This document shows positions 8,586 to 17,897 of a stretch of DNA of 64,000 nucleotides, one piece after another. The position numbers were made by a program, and so were the translations under genes. Source of the stretch: Shimia sp. R9_2 (lineage in GTDB: Bacteria; Pseudomonadota; Alphaproteobacteria; Rhodobacterales; Rhodobacteraceae). The DNA lies in NCBI RefSeq assembly GCF_017743735.1, contig NZ_JAGHRO010000001.1:372001-436000 (forward strand), in the 5' to 3' direction. Every line of letters begins with the position of its first letter. Position 1 is the stretch's first letter. The notes below the pieces were generated by a model. The model was not told the origin of the DNA. It saw nothing but the letters and a program-made list of their open reading frames with translations, and did not search any database.

Positions 8586-9731
8586 ATGACTTCCATAGAT
8601 GCCGCCAAGCTGACTGCAGATCTGATCCGTTGTCCCTCCGTGACACCTGAAGAAGGTGGCGCGCTGGTACTGTTGGAGGATTTGCTTTCTGGCGCGGGTT
8701 TCACCTGTACGCGCGTGGACCGAAATGGAATTGGCAACCTCTTTGCACGCTGGGGCGAAAGGGGGCATGCCAAGACCTTTGGTTTTAATGGCCACACCGA
8801 TGTGGTCCCGGTGGGCGATGCTGCGGCATGGAGTGTGGACCCTTTCGGTGCCCAGGAAAAGGACGGCATTCTTTACGGGCGCGGCTCAACTGATATGAAG
8901 TCAGGTGTCGCGGCCTTTGCGGCGGCTGCGATCGATTTTGTCTCTGACACACCACCAGACGGTGCCATTGTGTTGACCATCACCGGCGATGAGGAGGGGG
9001 ATGCGCTGGATGGCACCACCGCGCTGTTGGATTATATGGCCGAACAGAACGAGCAAATGTCTGTTTGCCTGGTCGGAGAGCCAACCTGCCCAAACGAAAT
9101 GGGCGAGATGATGAAGATCGGGCGCCGCGGATCTCTCAATGCGTTTTTCAAGTTCACCGGGGCGCAGGGGCATTCGGCTTATCCTCATCGCGCCAACAAC
9201 CCTGTTCCGGTCATGGCACGACTGATGGACCAGCTGTCGCGCCACACATTGGATGAGGGCACAGATCACTTCGACGCCTCCACACTGGCCGTTGTCACGA
9301 TGGACACTGGAAACCCCGCGACCAATGTGATCCCCGCCGAATGTCGTGCGACGCTCAATATACGGTTTAACGACGCGCATTCCGGTGCCTCGCTGACAGA
9401 CTGGATGCAAACCCAAGTGGATGCGCTTGCCGCTGAAACAGGTGTGCAGATCGATTTGCAGGTTAAGGTCTCTGGCGAAAGCTTCATCACACCTCCCGGG
9501 ATGCTCTCTGATCTGGTCGCAGCTGCTGTGGAGGCTGAAACGGGCCGCACGCCCGAGCTCTCAACATCTGGCGGCACATCTGACGCGCGCTTTGTTCAGC
9601 ATCACTGCCCGGTTGTTGAATTTGGTCTGGTTGGCAAAACCATGCACCAAGTCGACGAGCAGGTCCCGGTGGCACAAATCCATCAACTCAAAGCGATCTA
9701 CAGCCGGATACTAAGTGACTATTTCAGCTAA
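8586..9731 (+). CDS. dapE: Succinyl-diaminopimelate desuccinylase DapE
   Basis: A di-zinc M20-family hydrolase that removes succinate from N-succinyl-LL-diaminopimelate, two steps after DapD. Metal and catalytic motifs are in place: GHTDVVP at 69-75, [10 protein letters not shown] at 98-107 and GDEEG at 134-138. The ATG at 8586 follows GAGGA by 7 bp and gives 381 residues, a normal length. Upstream in-frame ATGs at 8514 and 8562 are less likely. The last 17 bp overlap the following DUF2064 gene, so the two are probably cotranscribed and translationally coupled. Confidence 0.95.
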   Translation: MTSIDAAKLTADLIRCPSVTPEEGGALVLLEDLLSGAGFTCTRVDRNGIGNLFARWGERGHAKTFGFNGHTDVVPVGDAAAWSVDPFGAQEKDGILYGRGSTDMKSGVAAFAAAAIDFVSDTPPDGAIVLTITGDEEGDALDGTTALLDYMAEQNEQMSVCLVGEPTCPNEMGEMMKIGRRGSLNAFFKFTGAQGHSAYPHRANNPVPVMARLMDQLSRHTLDEGTDHFDASTLAVVTMDTGNPATNVIPAECRATLNIRFNDAHSGASLTDWMQTQVDALAAETGVQIDLQVKVSGESFITPPGMLSDLVAAAVEAETGRTPELSTSGGTSDARFVQHHCPVVEFGLVGKTMHQVDEQVPVAQIHQLKAIYSRILSDYFS

Positions 9732-10323
9732 AAACGACCTAATTCGCCGTCAACGACTTGTTGTGATGCTCAAGGAGCCACGCCCCGGTCGTGTCAAAAC
9801 ACGTTTGGGGCGCGACATAGGTATGACGGCCTCTGCCTGGTGGTTTCGCCACCAGTCCGCGTCGCTTTTGAAACGTCTGGAAGACCCGCGCTGGGACCTG
9901 CTTCTTGCTGTCGCTCCGGATCGCGCTGGGCTTAGCTCTCGCGTTTGGCCAAGCCATCTCCCGAGGGTTCCTCAGGGTAGTGGTGATCTTGGTGCCCGTA
10001 TGGTGCGTCAATTTCATCGGATGCCGCCGGGCCCGGTTTGCATCATTGGGGCCGATATCCCGGGCATCACCCGCGCACGGGTCAGCGAAGCTTTCCGCGC
10101 GCTGGGCGATCACGAAGCAGTCTTTGGTCCCGCGCCGGATGGCGGTTTCTGGTTGGTTGGCCTGAAACGCACCGCGCTGCCGCCGCCTTCCCTCTTCCAC
10201 AATGTGCGTTGGTCCAGCGAACACGCGCTGGCAGACAGCCGTGCCACACTGCCGGATGCGAAGATTGCAGAGGTTGCCACTCTTGCTGATGTGGACACAG
10301 TTGCGGATCTTGCGCGGCTCTAA
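9715..10323 (+). CDS. DUF2064 / TIGR04282-type nucleotidyl- or glycosyltransferase-like protein
   Basis: A GT-A-like Rossmann protein of 202 residues starting with GTG inside the dapE coding region. The family signature [13 protein letters not shown] lies at about residues 20-32. IIGADIPGI and [14 protein letters not shown] follow, the expected order for DUF2064 proteins. Some relatives are annotated as arsenosugar-biosynthesis glycosyltransferases, but no ars genes are near, so that role is not supported here. Its substrate is unknown. Confidence 0.75.
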   Translation: MTISAKNDLIRRQRLVVMLKEPRPGRVKTRLGRDIGMTASAWWFRHQSASLLKRLEDPRWDLLLAVAPDRAGLSSRVWPSHLPRVPQGSGDLGARMVRQFHRMPPGPVCIIGADIPGITRARVSEAFRALGDHEAVFGPAPDGGFWLVGLKRTALPPPSLFHNVRWSSEHALADSRATLPDAKIAEVATLADVDTVADLARL

Positions 10324-10437
10324 GCTTCTCATTCGTCAAGTATCCCGGGGATGAACTGGGCCGCAGGCGCAGGATGGAGCTGGCCCCTTCCTATTCTGCA
10401 CGTAGACCTACTGACTGCACCGTGATAGGGCAGCCCT

Positions 10438-12699
10438 ATGCCTATGCCCTCCAGAGAGGAAGTCCTTGAGTGGATTTCCGAAAACCCGACCCTCACTTCC
10501 AAACGTGACATCGCCAAAGCCTTTGGCATCAAAGGGGCTGCGCGTATCGATCTCAAGCGCCTGCTTAAGGAGCTTGAAGCCGAGGGACACCTACAAAAGC
10601 GCCGTAAGACCTATCGCGATCCGGACAAATTACCTCCGGTCTCGGTTCTGCAAATTGCCGGTCCCAATGAAGATGGTGATCTCTTTGCGCGGCCGCTTGA
10701 GTGGCATGGCGAAGGAGAGGCGCCAACAATCTTGGTGATCCCGCGTGCCTCTGATCCTGCGCTGGGACAAGGTGACCGCATTTTGGGCCGCCTCACCGAG
10801 GTCGCGGACGAGGGCTACCAATACGAAGCCCGTCTCATTCGCCGCATCGGTACCAACCCGCGCCGTGTTCTGGGGATCTTCCGGAAAACCGCCGAAGGAG
10901 GACGCATTGTCCCCATTGATAAGGGCGACGGCAAAGAGTGGTCCGTCGCCAGCGATCAGAGCGCAGGCGCAAAGGATGGAGAGTTGGTGGAAGCCGAGCA
11001 ATCCGGCCCACGCGGGCGCCTCGGATTGCCACGCGCGCGCATTGTTGGTCGTTTGGGAGACCCTTCAGCCCCAAAGTCCGTCTCGCTGATTGCGATCCAT
11101 CAGCACGGAATTCCTGATACCTTCCCAGATGAGGTGGTGTCGGAGGCCGACAATGCCAAACCGGCACCGCTCGGCGTGCGCGAAGATCTGCGCGACATGC
11201 CGTTTGTCACCATCGATCCGGCGGATGCCAGAGACCATGATGACGCCTGCTGGGCACACGTTGATGATGATCCCCAAAATGCGGGTGGGCACGTGCTTTG
11301 GGTCGCGATTGCCGATGTGGCACAATACGTCACCGCCGACACAGCGCTTGATCGCGAAGCGCGAAAACGTGGCAATTCCTCGTATTTCCCGGATCGTGTT
11401 GTGCCCATGCTGCCGGATCGGCTGTCCGGTGATCTTTGCTCTTTGCATGAAGGGGTGCCACGGGCGGTGATTGCACTCCGCATACAGATCGATGCTGATG
11501 GCAAAAAGATCGGACACCGTTTCTGTCGCGCTATGATCCGCTCGGTTGCCTCGCTGAACTATGGCGAGGTGCAGCAGGCGCAGGATGGCCATCCCAACAA
11601 GCGTTGCGCCACGCTCATGGACAGCGTGATTACACCGCTTTATGCGGCCTATGCAGCGTTAACCAAAGCGCGCGAAGCCCGCCAACCGCTGGCTCTTGAT
11701 CTTCCGGAGCGTAAAATTGAGCTGTCAGACAAAGGTGATGTGCTGTCAGTCAACTTCCGGGACCGCTTTGACGCCCACAAACTGATCGAAGAGTTCATGG
11801 TGCTCGCAAACGTCTGCGCCGCTGAAACGCTGATTGCCAAAAAGTCGCCACTCCTGTTCCGCGTGCATGAAGAGCCAAGCCCGGAGAAACTAAACGCGCT
11901 GCGTGATACGGCACAGGCTGCGGGGTTGACCCTGGCCAAGGGGCAGGTCTTGCAAACACGCCACCTCAACCAGCTTTTGGACGCCGCGGCAGGAACAGAG
12001 CAAGCTGAACTCATCAATCTCTCGACTTTGCGTTCGATGACGCAAGCCTATTATGCGCCGCAGAATTTCGGCCATTTTGGTCTGGCGCTGCGGGCGTATG
12101 CGCATTTCACCTCGCCGATCCGGCGCTATGCGGATCTGATTGTGCACCGCGCGTTGATAACGGCCCATGGCTGGGGCAATGACGGGCTGACACCGGAATC
12201 CATCGAGCGGCTGGAAAACACCGCCACGCATATCTCCGACACGGAGCGCCGCTCCATGCTGGCGGAACGGGACACCACGGATCGCTATCTGGCGGCCTAT
12301 ATGTCTGAGCGGATCGGGAATGAATTCACCGGACGGATCAGCGGCATTGCGCGGTTCGGGGTGTTTGTGAAACTTGACGAAACCGGCGCGGACGGGCTTA
12401 TCCCGATGCGTGAGCTTGGGCGGGAGTATTTCCACTTCGATGCGGAAACCAACATGCTGACCGGCTCTGACACGGGCATTGTGATTGGCCTTGGCCAGCG
12501 CGTGACCGCGCGTCTGACAGAAGCGGCGCCGGTGACCGGAGGCATCGCGCTGGAGCTGATTTCGCTGGATGGCGAGGTGGTGAAACGGGCGGGGCGCGGC
12601 GGCAAGAACCGGCGCGGTGGTCCGGTGCGGCGCAAGGCCGCCAAGGCAAAGCACAAGGCGGCCAAGACCAAACGCAAAGTTACTCGGCGGCGGAGCTGA
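10438..12699 (+). CDS. rnr: Ribonuclease R
   Basis: A processive 3'-5' exoribonuclease that degrades structured RNA. Domains in order: an N-terminal winged helix (about 1-60), cold-shock/OB domains (about 70-230), the RNB catalytic domain with DPADARDHDDACW near residues 260-272, an S1 domain (about 640-720, GRISGIARFGVFVKL) and a strongly basic Lys/Arg tail. At 753 residues it is a full-length RNase R rather than RNase II. The last 20 bp of the gene overlap the tail of the convergent GST-like gene. Confidence 0.93.
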   Translation: MPMPSREEVLEWISENPTLTSKRDIAKAFGIKGAARIDLKRLLKELEAEGHLQKRRKTYRDPDKLPPVSVLQIAGPNEDGDLFARPLEWHGEGEAPTILVIPRASDPALGQGDRILGRLTEVADEGYQYEARLIRRIGTNPRRVLGIFRKTAEGGRIVPIDKGDGKEWSVASDQSAGAKDGELVEAEQSGPRGRLGLPRARIVGRLGDPSAPKSVSLIAIHQHGIPDTFPDEVVSEADNAKPAPLGVREDLRDMPFVTIDPADARDHDDACWAHVDDDPQNAGGHVLWVAIADVAQYVTADTALDREARKRGNSSYFPDRVVPMLPDRLSGDLCSLHEGVPRAVIALRIQIDADGKKIGHRFCRAMIRSVASLNYGEVQQAQDGHPNKRCATLMDSVITPLYAAYAALTKAREARQPLALDLPERKIELSDKGDVLSVNFRDRFDAHKLIEEFMVLANVCAAETLIAKKSPLLFRVHEEPSPEKLNALRDTAQAAGLTLAKGQVLQTRHLNQLLDAAAGTEQAELINLSTLRSMTQAYYAPQNFGHFGLALRAYAHFTSPIRRYADLIVHRALITAHGWGNDGLTPESIERLENTATHISDTERRSMLAERDTTDRYLAAYMSERIGNEFTGRISGIARFGVFVKLDETGADGLIPMRELGREYFHFDAETNMLTGSDTGIVIGLGQRVTARLTEAAPVTGGIALELISLDGEVVKRAGRGGKNRRGGPVRRKAAKAKHKAAKTKRKVTRRRS

Positions 12700-13417
12700 T
12701 TGGTGCGGCCGCCATTGGGATGCTCTGCGGATAAAGCGCAGCCCGCGCACGCGCCACATAAGCAGTGAGCGTGGGTTTGGCCTTCAGCGCAGCCTGAAGG
12801 TCAGTCTCAGCGGGCAGTTGCAGAATCATGTCCAGCGTCGGCACAATGGCGGCATCCGCGCCTGAGGGCGATGTGCCAAAGAGATAGGGTTTTGTACCCA
12901 ATTGTGTCTCTAATGCAGCCAAATCCTTGTCAAATCGAGCCTGCCGGTCGGCGGGGGAGAAGCGGGCTATTCCATGTCCGGTCAACCCGGCGCGCACGCC
13001 CGCGCGGGCCTCTTCTGCCACCGCATCGCGCATGTCTGCGGGCACCTCTGAAAACAGCAGCGCACGGGTGTCCGGCCAGACTGCGTCATCAAGCCAGCGG
13101 TCATGGGCCATGCCCAGCACCAGACTGTCTTCGACCATACGTACCAGCGCATGGGCCATGCCCCGCTCTTTTGCGCTCATGTTCGAATAGAACGCTGCAC
13201 CCTGTTCGGTCAGATAGGCCTCGATATTGGCGCTGTCGGGGATCAGGCGGTCAGGCAGGCGCAGCACCGGCAGTTTGCCAAGCGGCATGGGAGAGACATC
13301 CGTGGTGATCTCCGGCTGCCAGTCTGCGCCGGCCATCTGAAGCAGACAGATCGCCTTGGTACAGAATGGCGACAAGCTTGGCAGGGTTTCGGTGCCGGGG
13401 AACATGATCAAGTGCAT
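12680..13417 (-). CDS. Glutathione S-transferase-like protein
   Basis: A 245-residue protein with an N-terminal thioredoxin-like domain (SPFCTKA near residue 16, and GKLPVLRLPD with the expected cis-proline near 50) and a C-terminal all-helical domain (about 90-235). This is the GST/metaxin-type two-domain plan. The start has a good AAGGAG ribosome binding site. It is divergent from the WYL regulator and is its probable target. The 3' end overlaps rnr by 20 bp on the other strand. The substrate is unknown. Confidence 0.75.
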   Translation of the reverse strand: MHLIMFPGTETLPSLSPFCTKAICLLQMAGADWQPEITTDVSPMPLGKLPVLRLPDRLIPDSANIEAYLTEQGAAFYSNMSAKERGMAHALVRMVEDSLVLGMAHDRWLDDAVWPDTRALLFSEVPADMRDAVAEEARAGVRAGLTGHGIARFSPADRQARFDKDLAALETQLGTKPYLFGTSPSGADAAIVPTLDMILQLPAETDLQAALKAKPTLTAYVARARAALYPQSIPMAAAPISSAAE

Positions 13418-13462
13418 TTCTTCACTCCTTTAGAAAAGATGCGCTTTGTCTAACGGAGGCTC

Positions 13463-13482
13463 TTGTCAGTTTTTGTCAGTTG
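13463..13482. promoter_or_regulatory. Direct repeat TTGTCAGT x2, 10 bp apart
   Basis: TTGTCAGT occurs at 13463-13470 and again at 13473-13480, one helical turn apart, in the 83-bp gap between the divergent GST-like gene and the WYL-family regulator. Position and spacing suit a regulator binding as a tandem dimer. This is an inference from layout only. Confidence 0.45.
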
Positions 13483-13500
13483 GATGCAGTATCAAGACTT

Positions 13501-14211
13501 ATGAGCCGCACCGACCGTTTGTTTCAACTCATGCAAGCTTTGCGTGATCTTCCACCTCCCGCCACAGCGCAGGCTTTGGCGCGGGAAACCGGCGTGTCAG
13601 AGCGCACCATTTACCGAGACATCGACAGTTTGCGCGGGCTTGGAGCGGTGATTGATGGCGAAGCGGGGTTTGGTTTCACTTTGATCGAAGACGCAACACT
13701 GCCGCCTTTGGGGTTTGTGCCTGAAGAAATAGAGGCCTTGGTGGTTGGATTGAATGAAGTGATGGAAGTTGGCGACCCGGCCCTGGCGTCAGCCGCACAT
13801 TCGGCTCTAAACAAGCTTAAATCGCGTCTGCCAGAGGCACAGGCGCACCGCTTGAAACATGCGATTCTCACGGCAAGGCGCTTTGAAAAGCCACCGGCTC
13901 CCGGAATTGACGCAAGTGTTTTGCGGCAAGCTGCCTGGGAAGAGCGCACGGTGGGCTTTGACTATGCCGATGCACAGGGCGCGCAGACATCGCGTCAGGC
14001 CGACCCATTGTCGATTGTCTTCATGAAAACCGCGCACTGCCTGTTGGCCTATTGCCATCTCAGGAAAGATTTTCGAGCGTTCCGATTGGACCGCATGTCC
14101 GATCTAGCAGTTACTGAGCGTTCGTTTCGGCCCCGCCGTATCCCGATGCTCCGGGAGTTTAAGCAGCGCCTTAGGGAAGAAAATCAGACGTCGGCAAATC
14201 CTCGCGCTTGA
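13501..14211 (+). CDS. YafY-type transcriptional regulator (HTH + WYL domain)
   Basis: A 236-residue regulator. The N-terminal winged HTH (residues about 5-60) carries ALARETGVSERTIYRDIDSLRGLGAVI, typical of HTH_11/YafY proteins. The C-terminal half carries the WYL ligand-sensing fold (VGFDYADAQG, QADPLSIVFMKTAHCLLAYCHLRKDFRAFRLDRM). The ATG at 13501 gives the usual MSRTDRLF start; the TTG at 13480 is rejected. It is divergent from a GST-like gene, a common regulator-target arrangement. Confidence 0.85.
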   Translation: MSRTDRLFQLMQALRDLPPPATAQALARETGVSERTIYRDIDSLRGLGAVIDGEAGFGFTLIEDATLPPLGFVPEEIEALVVGLNEVMEVGDPALASAAHSALNKLKSRLPEAQAHRLKHAILTARRFEKPPAPGIDASVLRQAAWEERTVGFDYADAQGAQTSRQADPLSIVFMKTAHCLLAYCHLRKDFRAFRLDRMSDLAVTERSFRPRRIPMLREFKQRLREENQTSANPRA

Positions 14212-14279
14212 TTGTGTCTGTTCTTTTGTGACGGGGCGGATCGCGGTAGACTTTTCCTAAACAGGCGAGGAGCAGGGCC

Positions 14280-15551
14280 ATGTGGAAAAACAAATATTGG
14301 GTTGTTGGCGTTTTATCGGCAGCCATATCCACGAGCGCGACGGCCAATGCGCCTTCCCAATCGCTTCGCCCCGTTCTGCGACCTCTTGATCCTGCCCTGA
14401 CAGCACCCGCTCCCCAAACAGTCGCTGTCAGCAACAAGGGATTTCAGCGTTGGATCAATGGCTACCGTGGTCGTGCAATCAGCGCTGGTGTGAGTGCTGC
14501 GGTTTTTGACCAGGCTTTTCGTGGCGTGCAATACAACAGCGATGTGATCCAGAGAGATCGCAATCAAAGCGAGTTCACCAAAACGATCTGGGAATACCTC
14601 GACAGCGCTGTCTCTGAGACCCGGATCAAAAACGGCAAGGCTGCGCTCAAGAAACATCGCAGGACCCTCCAGCGCATCGAGGCGCACTATGGCGTTGAGA
14701 AGGAAGTGGTTGTCGCGGTTTGGGGATTGGAGAGCAACTACGGAACCTATCGTGGGAACACGCCCATTATTGAGGCCCTAGCTACGCTTGCCTACGATGG
14801 CCGCCGCGGTAAGTTCTTCGAGCAGCAGCTCACAGCCGCGTTGAAGATCCTGCAAAATGGGGATGTTTCAGCGCGCAATATGACCGGGAGCTGGGCCGGT
14901 GCCATGGGGCACACACAGTTCATCCCCACCTCCTATCAATCCTTCGCGGTTGATTTCACCGGAGACGGCAAGCGCGATATTTGGTCGGAAGACCCGACAG
15001 ATGCACTGGCATCCACTGCGGCGTATCTGAAGCGTTCAGGGTGGGTGTCTGGCCAGCCTTGGGGTGTCGAGGTAAAACTGCCGCGTGGCTTCAACTACGC
15101 CCTCGCAAATCGCAAAATCAAGAAATCCCCTGCTGAATGGGCGCGTTTGGGGGTTGTGGGGATCAACGGCCGATCCGTTCCAAACCACGGTACGGCGTCG
15201 CTCTTGTTGCCCGCGGGCGGTCAGGGCGCGGCCTTTCTGATTTTTAAGAATTTTGCGGTGATCGAGCGCTACAACGCGGCAGATGCTTATGTGATCGGTG
15301 TTGGCCATCTGAGCGACCGGATCGAAGGTGGGCCGGCCATTCAAGGAAAATGGCCACGTGGTGATCGCGCACTTACCTTCAAGGAGCGCAAAGAGCTGCA
15401 GCGTCGACTGACCAAAGCGGGTTTTGATACCCAGAAGGTAGATGGCAAAATCGGGCCTCTGACCATTGAAGCTGTGCGCCAATATCAGCGCTCTGTTGGG
15501 CTTGAGCCTGATGGATATGCCTCTCTGACGCTGCTCAAAACACTGCGCTAA
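14280..15551 (+). CDS. Lytic murein transglycosylase, MltB family, with peptidoglycan-binding domain
   Basis: A periplasmic enzyme that cleaves the MurNAc-GlcNAc glycosidic bond. The N-terminus looks like a signal peptide (MWKNKYWVVGVLSAAISTSATA). The SLT_2 catalytic domain spans about residues 55-345, with the catalytic glutamate E151 in VWGLESNYGT. AMGHTQFIPTSYQSFAVDFTGDG follows in the expected position. The C-terminus (about 360-423) is a PG_binding_1 repeat (LQRRLTKAGFDTQKVDGKIG, then LKTL). At 423 residues it is normal for alphaproteobacterial MltB-like enzymes. A terminator follows at once. Confidence 0.88.
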   Translation: MWKNKYWVVGVLSAAISTSATANAPSQSLRPVLRPLDPALTAPAPQTVAVSNKGFQRWINGYRGRAISAGVSAAVFDQAFRGVQYNSDVIQRDRNQSEFTKTIWEYLDSAVSETRIKNGKAALKKHRRTLQRIEAHYGVEKEVVVAVWGLESNYGTYRGNTPIIEALATLAYDGRRGKFFEQQLTAALKILQNGDVSARNMTGSWAGAMGHTQFIPTSYQSFAVDFTGDGKRDIWSEDPTDALASTAAYLKRSGWVSGQPWGVEVKLPRGFNYALANRKIKKSPAEWARLGVVGINGRSVPNHGTASLLLPAGGQGAAFLIFKNFAVIERYNAADAYVIGVGHLSDRIEGGPAIQGKWPRGDRALTFKERKELQRRLTKAGFDTQKVDGKIGPLTIEAVRQYQRSVGLEPDGYASLTLLKTLR

Positions 15552-15568
15552 TGTCTGCATCCTTCCAC

Positions 15569-15606
15569 AAAAAAGGCGGCCTCTGTATCCAGAGACCGCC
15601 TTTTTC
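15569..15606. terminator. Bidirectional terminator
   Basis: AAAAAAGGCGG-CTCTG-tatcc-AGAG-CCGCC-TTTTT forms a stem with A- and T-runs on either side. It lies between the convergent mltB-like gene and the last permease gene of the minus-strand ABC operon, so it can stop transcription from both directions. Confidence 0.85.
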
Positions 15607-15622
15607 TGTTTCTGCTACCCGC

Positions 15623-16477
15623 TTAGGTTGGGGACATGCCCCGCAGGCGTTCTGAGCGGCGGCGCAGAAGCTCAACCGTGGTTAGGAGTGCGATAGAGAT
15701 CGCCACCAGAATGGTTGCCACGGCCAGAATGGTTGGACTGATCTGTTCCCGAAGGCCGGTGAACATCTGCCATGGCAGGGTCTGTTGCTTGGCCGATCCC
15801 ACAAAGATCACCACCACCACCTCGTCGAAAGAAGTGATGAAGGCAAACAGCGCACCGGAGATCACGCCCGGAAGAATCAGAGGCATCTGGATGCGATAGA
15901 ACGTCGTGACCGGGTTGGCACCCATGCTGGCTGCAGCGCGTGTCAGAGAGTGGTCAAAGCCCACCAGCGTTGCTGTTACGGTGATGATCACAAACGGAAT
16001 ACCTAGCGCTGCGTGCGCGAGGACAACGCCCCAGTAGGTGCCTGCCAGACCCATGCGGGAATAGAAGAAGTACATACCTGCGGCCGAAATGATCAGAGGT
16101 ACGATCATCGGGGAGATTAACGTGGCCATAATCGCACGGCGGAAGGGCACATGTGGCTGGCTCAAACCAATCGCTGCGAGGGTACCAAGAGACACGGAAA
16201 GCAAAGTCGCCGCCGGTGCGATTTTCACTGAGTTCCAGAGGGCATCCTGCCAGTCCGGATTGCCGAAGAAATCGCGGTAGTGCTTAAGCGAATAGCCTTC
16301 CGGATCAAAGCTCAGCATTTCCTTGGTGAAGGTGAAGAAGTCCTGCGCGTTAAAGCTCAGCGGGATCACGACCATGATCGGAGCGATCAGGAAGAAGAAG
16401 ATCAGGCCACAGATGACGCGGAAGGAATAGTACCAAACACGTTGGCCGGTGGTTGCATATGGTGGAAGTGCGCTCAT
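15623..16477 (-). CDS. ABC transporter permease, PotI-like (polyamine type), system 1
   Basis: An inner-membrane permease of 284 residues with six predicted membrane helices. The EAA loop is RAAASMGANPVTTFYRIQMPLILPGVISG. It resembles PotC/PotI/YdcV permeases of spermidine/putrescine-type importers. It is the last gene of a minus-strand operon (ATPase, binding protein, permease, permease), starts 5 bp after the preceding permease, and ends at a terminator. Confidence 0.85.
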   Translation of the reverse strand: MSALPPYATTGQRVWYYSFRVICGLIFFFLIAPIMVVIPLSFNAQDFFTFTKEMLSFDPEGYSLKHYRDFFGNPDWQDALWNSVKIAPAATLLSVSLGTLAAIGLSQPHVPFRRAIMATLISPMIVPLIISAAGMYFFYSRMGLAGTYWGVVLAHAALGIPFVIITVTATLVGFDHSLTRAAASMGANPVTTFYRIQMPLILPGVISGALFAFITSFDEVVVVIFVGSAKQQTLPWQMFTGLREQISPTILAVATILVAISIALLTTVELLRRRSERLRGMSPT

Positions 16478-16482
16478 GTCCG

Positions 16483-17757
16483 TTACCCCAGCTTCACGTT
16501 GTCGATGCCGACGATTTTGTCATAGGCCCAATAGAGCACGAGAACGACCGCCAGAAGAATTGCGCCAAGTGCTGAGGCGAGACCCCAGTTGAGCGACGTC
16601 GAGATGTGGAAGGCGATCTGGTTGGAGATGAAGGTACCTTTTGTTCCCCCCACCAGAGCTGGTGTGATGTAGTAGCCGATTGCCAGAATGAACACGAGGA
16701 TCGACCCGGCACCGATGCCCGGCACGGTCTGCGGGAAATAGACCCTCCAGAATGCCGTCCAATCGGTTGCACCCAGAGATTTGGCCGCGCGCAGATAGGA
16801 GGGGTTGATGGTCTGCATCACCGAATACATCGGCAGAATCATAAACGGCAGCAGGATGTGGGTCATGGCCACGATTGTGCCGAACTGATTGTTGATGATC
16901 ACGAGGCGGCTGTCATCGGCGACAAGCCCGACATAGACAAGGATGTCATTGATCACGCCTTGTTGTTGCAGCAGGATTTTCCAGGCCGATGTCCGCACCA
17001 GTAGCGAGGTCCAGAACGGCAGCAGCACAAGGATCATCAGCATGTTTGCCTTGCGTGCAGGCAGATTGGCCAGAATCCACGCCACCGGGTACGCCAGCAG
17101 GATACAGCATGACGTGATCGCAAGAGACATCCACAGGGTGCGGCCCAAGAGCTTCATATAGATCTGCTCATCCTCGGGGCGCATTTCAGGCCCGTCGGTG
17201 CCTACACGCATATCAACCGCGTTGAGGAAGTAGCCAGAGGTGATGGCCGGAGAATAGGTCTGGAGGGTGCGCCAGTTGTCGAACTCACCCCAGCCTTTGT
17301 TGATGTCGATCAGCTCTTCTTTCCAGGGGCCGCCGTTTTCGATATCGAATTTCTTGGCTTTCCGTCCGGTCTTCCGGAAGAGGGACGACATGCCGGGATT
17401 TTCATAGTTCAGACGTGTGCCGACCTTGGTGTGGATCTTTGCTTCTGCCGCGTCTTTCAGATCTGCAGCCATCGCGGCAAAGACCACCTCATCCGGCAAT
17501 TCTCCGGTGCTGGCATCCCAGTCGGCCAGAGCCTCGACAGTGCGCGGAAGCGTGTTGGAAACGATACCATTCTGGACCGAGCGATAGAGCATATCCACTA
17601 CGGGCAGGATGAAACTCACGAGAATAAAAATCAGCAAAGGTGCGATCAGCAGCAGTGCCCGCATTTTCTGTCGCCGGAGTGCCCGCGCGAGACTGCGCTT
17701 GAGGGGCGTCCCGTCTGCGGCCAGAACCGGGCCGGCGGTGTCGGTCATATCGCTCAT
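16483..17757 (-). CDS. ABC transporter permease, PotH-like, with a long loop after TM1, system 1
   Basis: A 424-residue permease. TM1 is near residues 33-58, and about 150 polar residues follow before the second helix (near 208-232). That is over 100 residues more than the 295-residue PotH-like paralogue at 25143. The C-terminal half is ordinary, with the EAA motif AAKSLGATDWTAFWRVYFPQTVPGI. The extra region would lie in the periplasm if the N-terminus is cytoplasmic, and may contact the binding protein. Confidence 0.82.
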   Translation of the reverse strand: MSDMTDTAGPVLAADGTPLKRSLARALRRQKMRALLLIAPLLIFILVSFILPVVDMLYRSVQNGIVSNTLPRTVEALADWDASTGELPDEVVFAAMAADLKDAAEAKIHTKVGTRLNYENPGMSSLFRKTGRKAKKFDIENGGPWKEELIDINKGWGEFDNWRTLQTYSPAITSGYFLNAVDMRVGTDGPEMRPEDEQIYMKLLGRTLWMSLAITSCCILLAYPVAWILANLPARKANMLMILVLLPFWTSLLVRTSAWKILLQQQGVINDILVYVGLVADDSRLVIINNQFGTIVAMTHILLPFMILPMYSVMQTINPSYLRAAKSLGATDWTAFWRVYFPQTVPGIGAGSILVFILAIGYYITPALVGGTKGTFISNQIAFHISTSLNWGLASALGAILLAVVLVLYWAYDKIVGIDNVKLG

Positions 17758-17846
17758 GGTATCCCTGTCGGCTATTGCCGTTTGTGCGTTGCAAGTCTGC
17801 GAAAGGCGCAGACGAACACCTATTTTTAGGCTGTTCTTGTTTTGGA

Positions 17847-17872
17847 GGAGGGGGCCTGCGGAGGCCCCTTCC
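17847..17872 (-). promoter_or_regulatory. Intra-operon hairpin behind the binding-protein gene
   Basis: GGGGCCT (17851-17857) and AGGCCCC (17862-17868) form a perfect 7-bp stem with a 4-nt loop, extended by several weaker pairs. It lies between the stop of the binding-protein gene and the downstream permease and has no U-run. Such hairpins commonly protect the abundant binding-protein message from 3' decay. It probably lets some transcription through. Confidence 0.55.
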
Positions 17873-17897
17873 CAAATGTTGTCAGCTTAGGCTGGAC

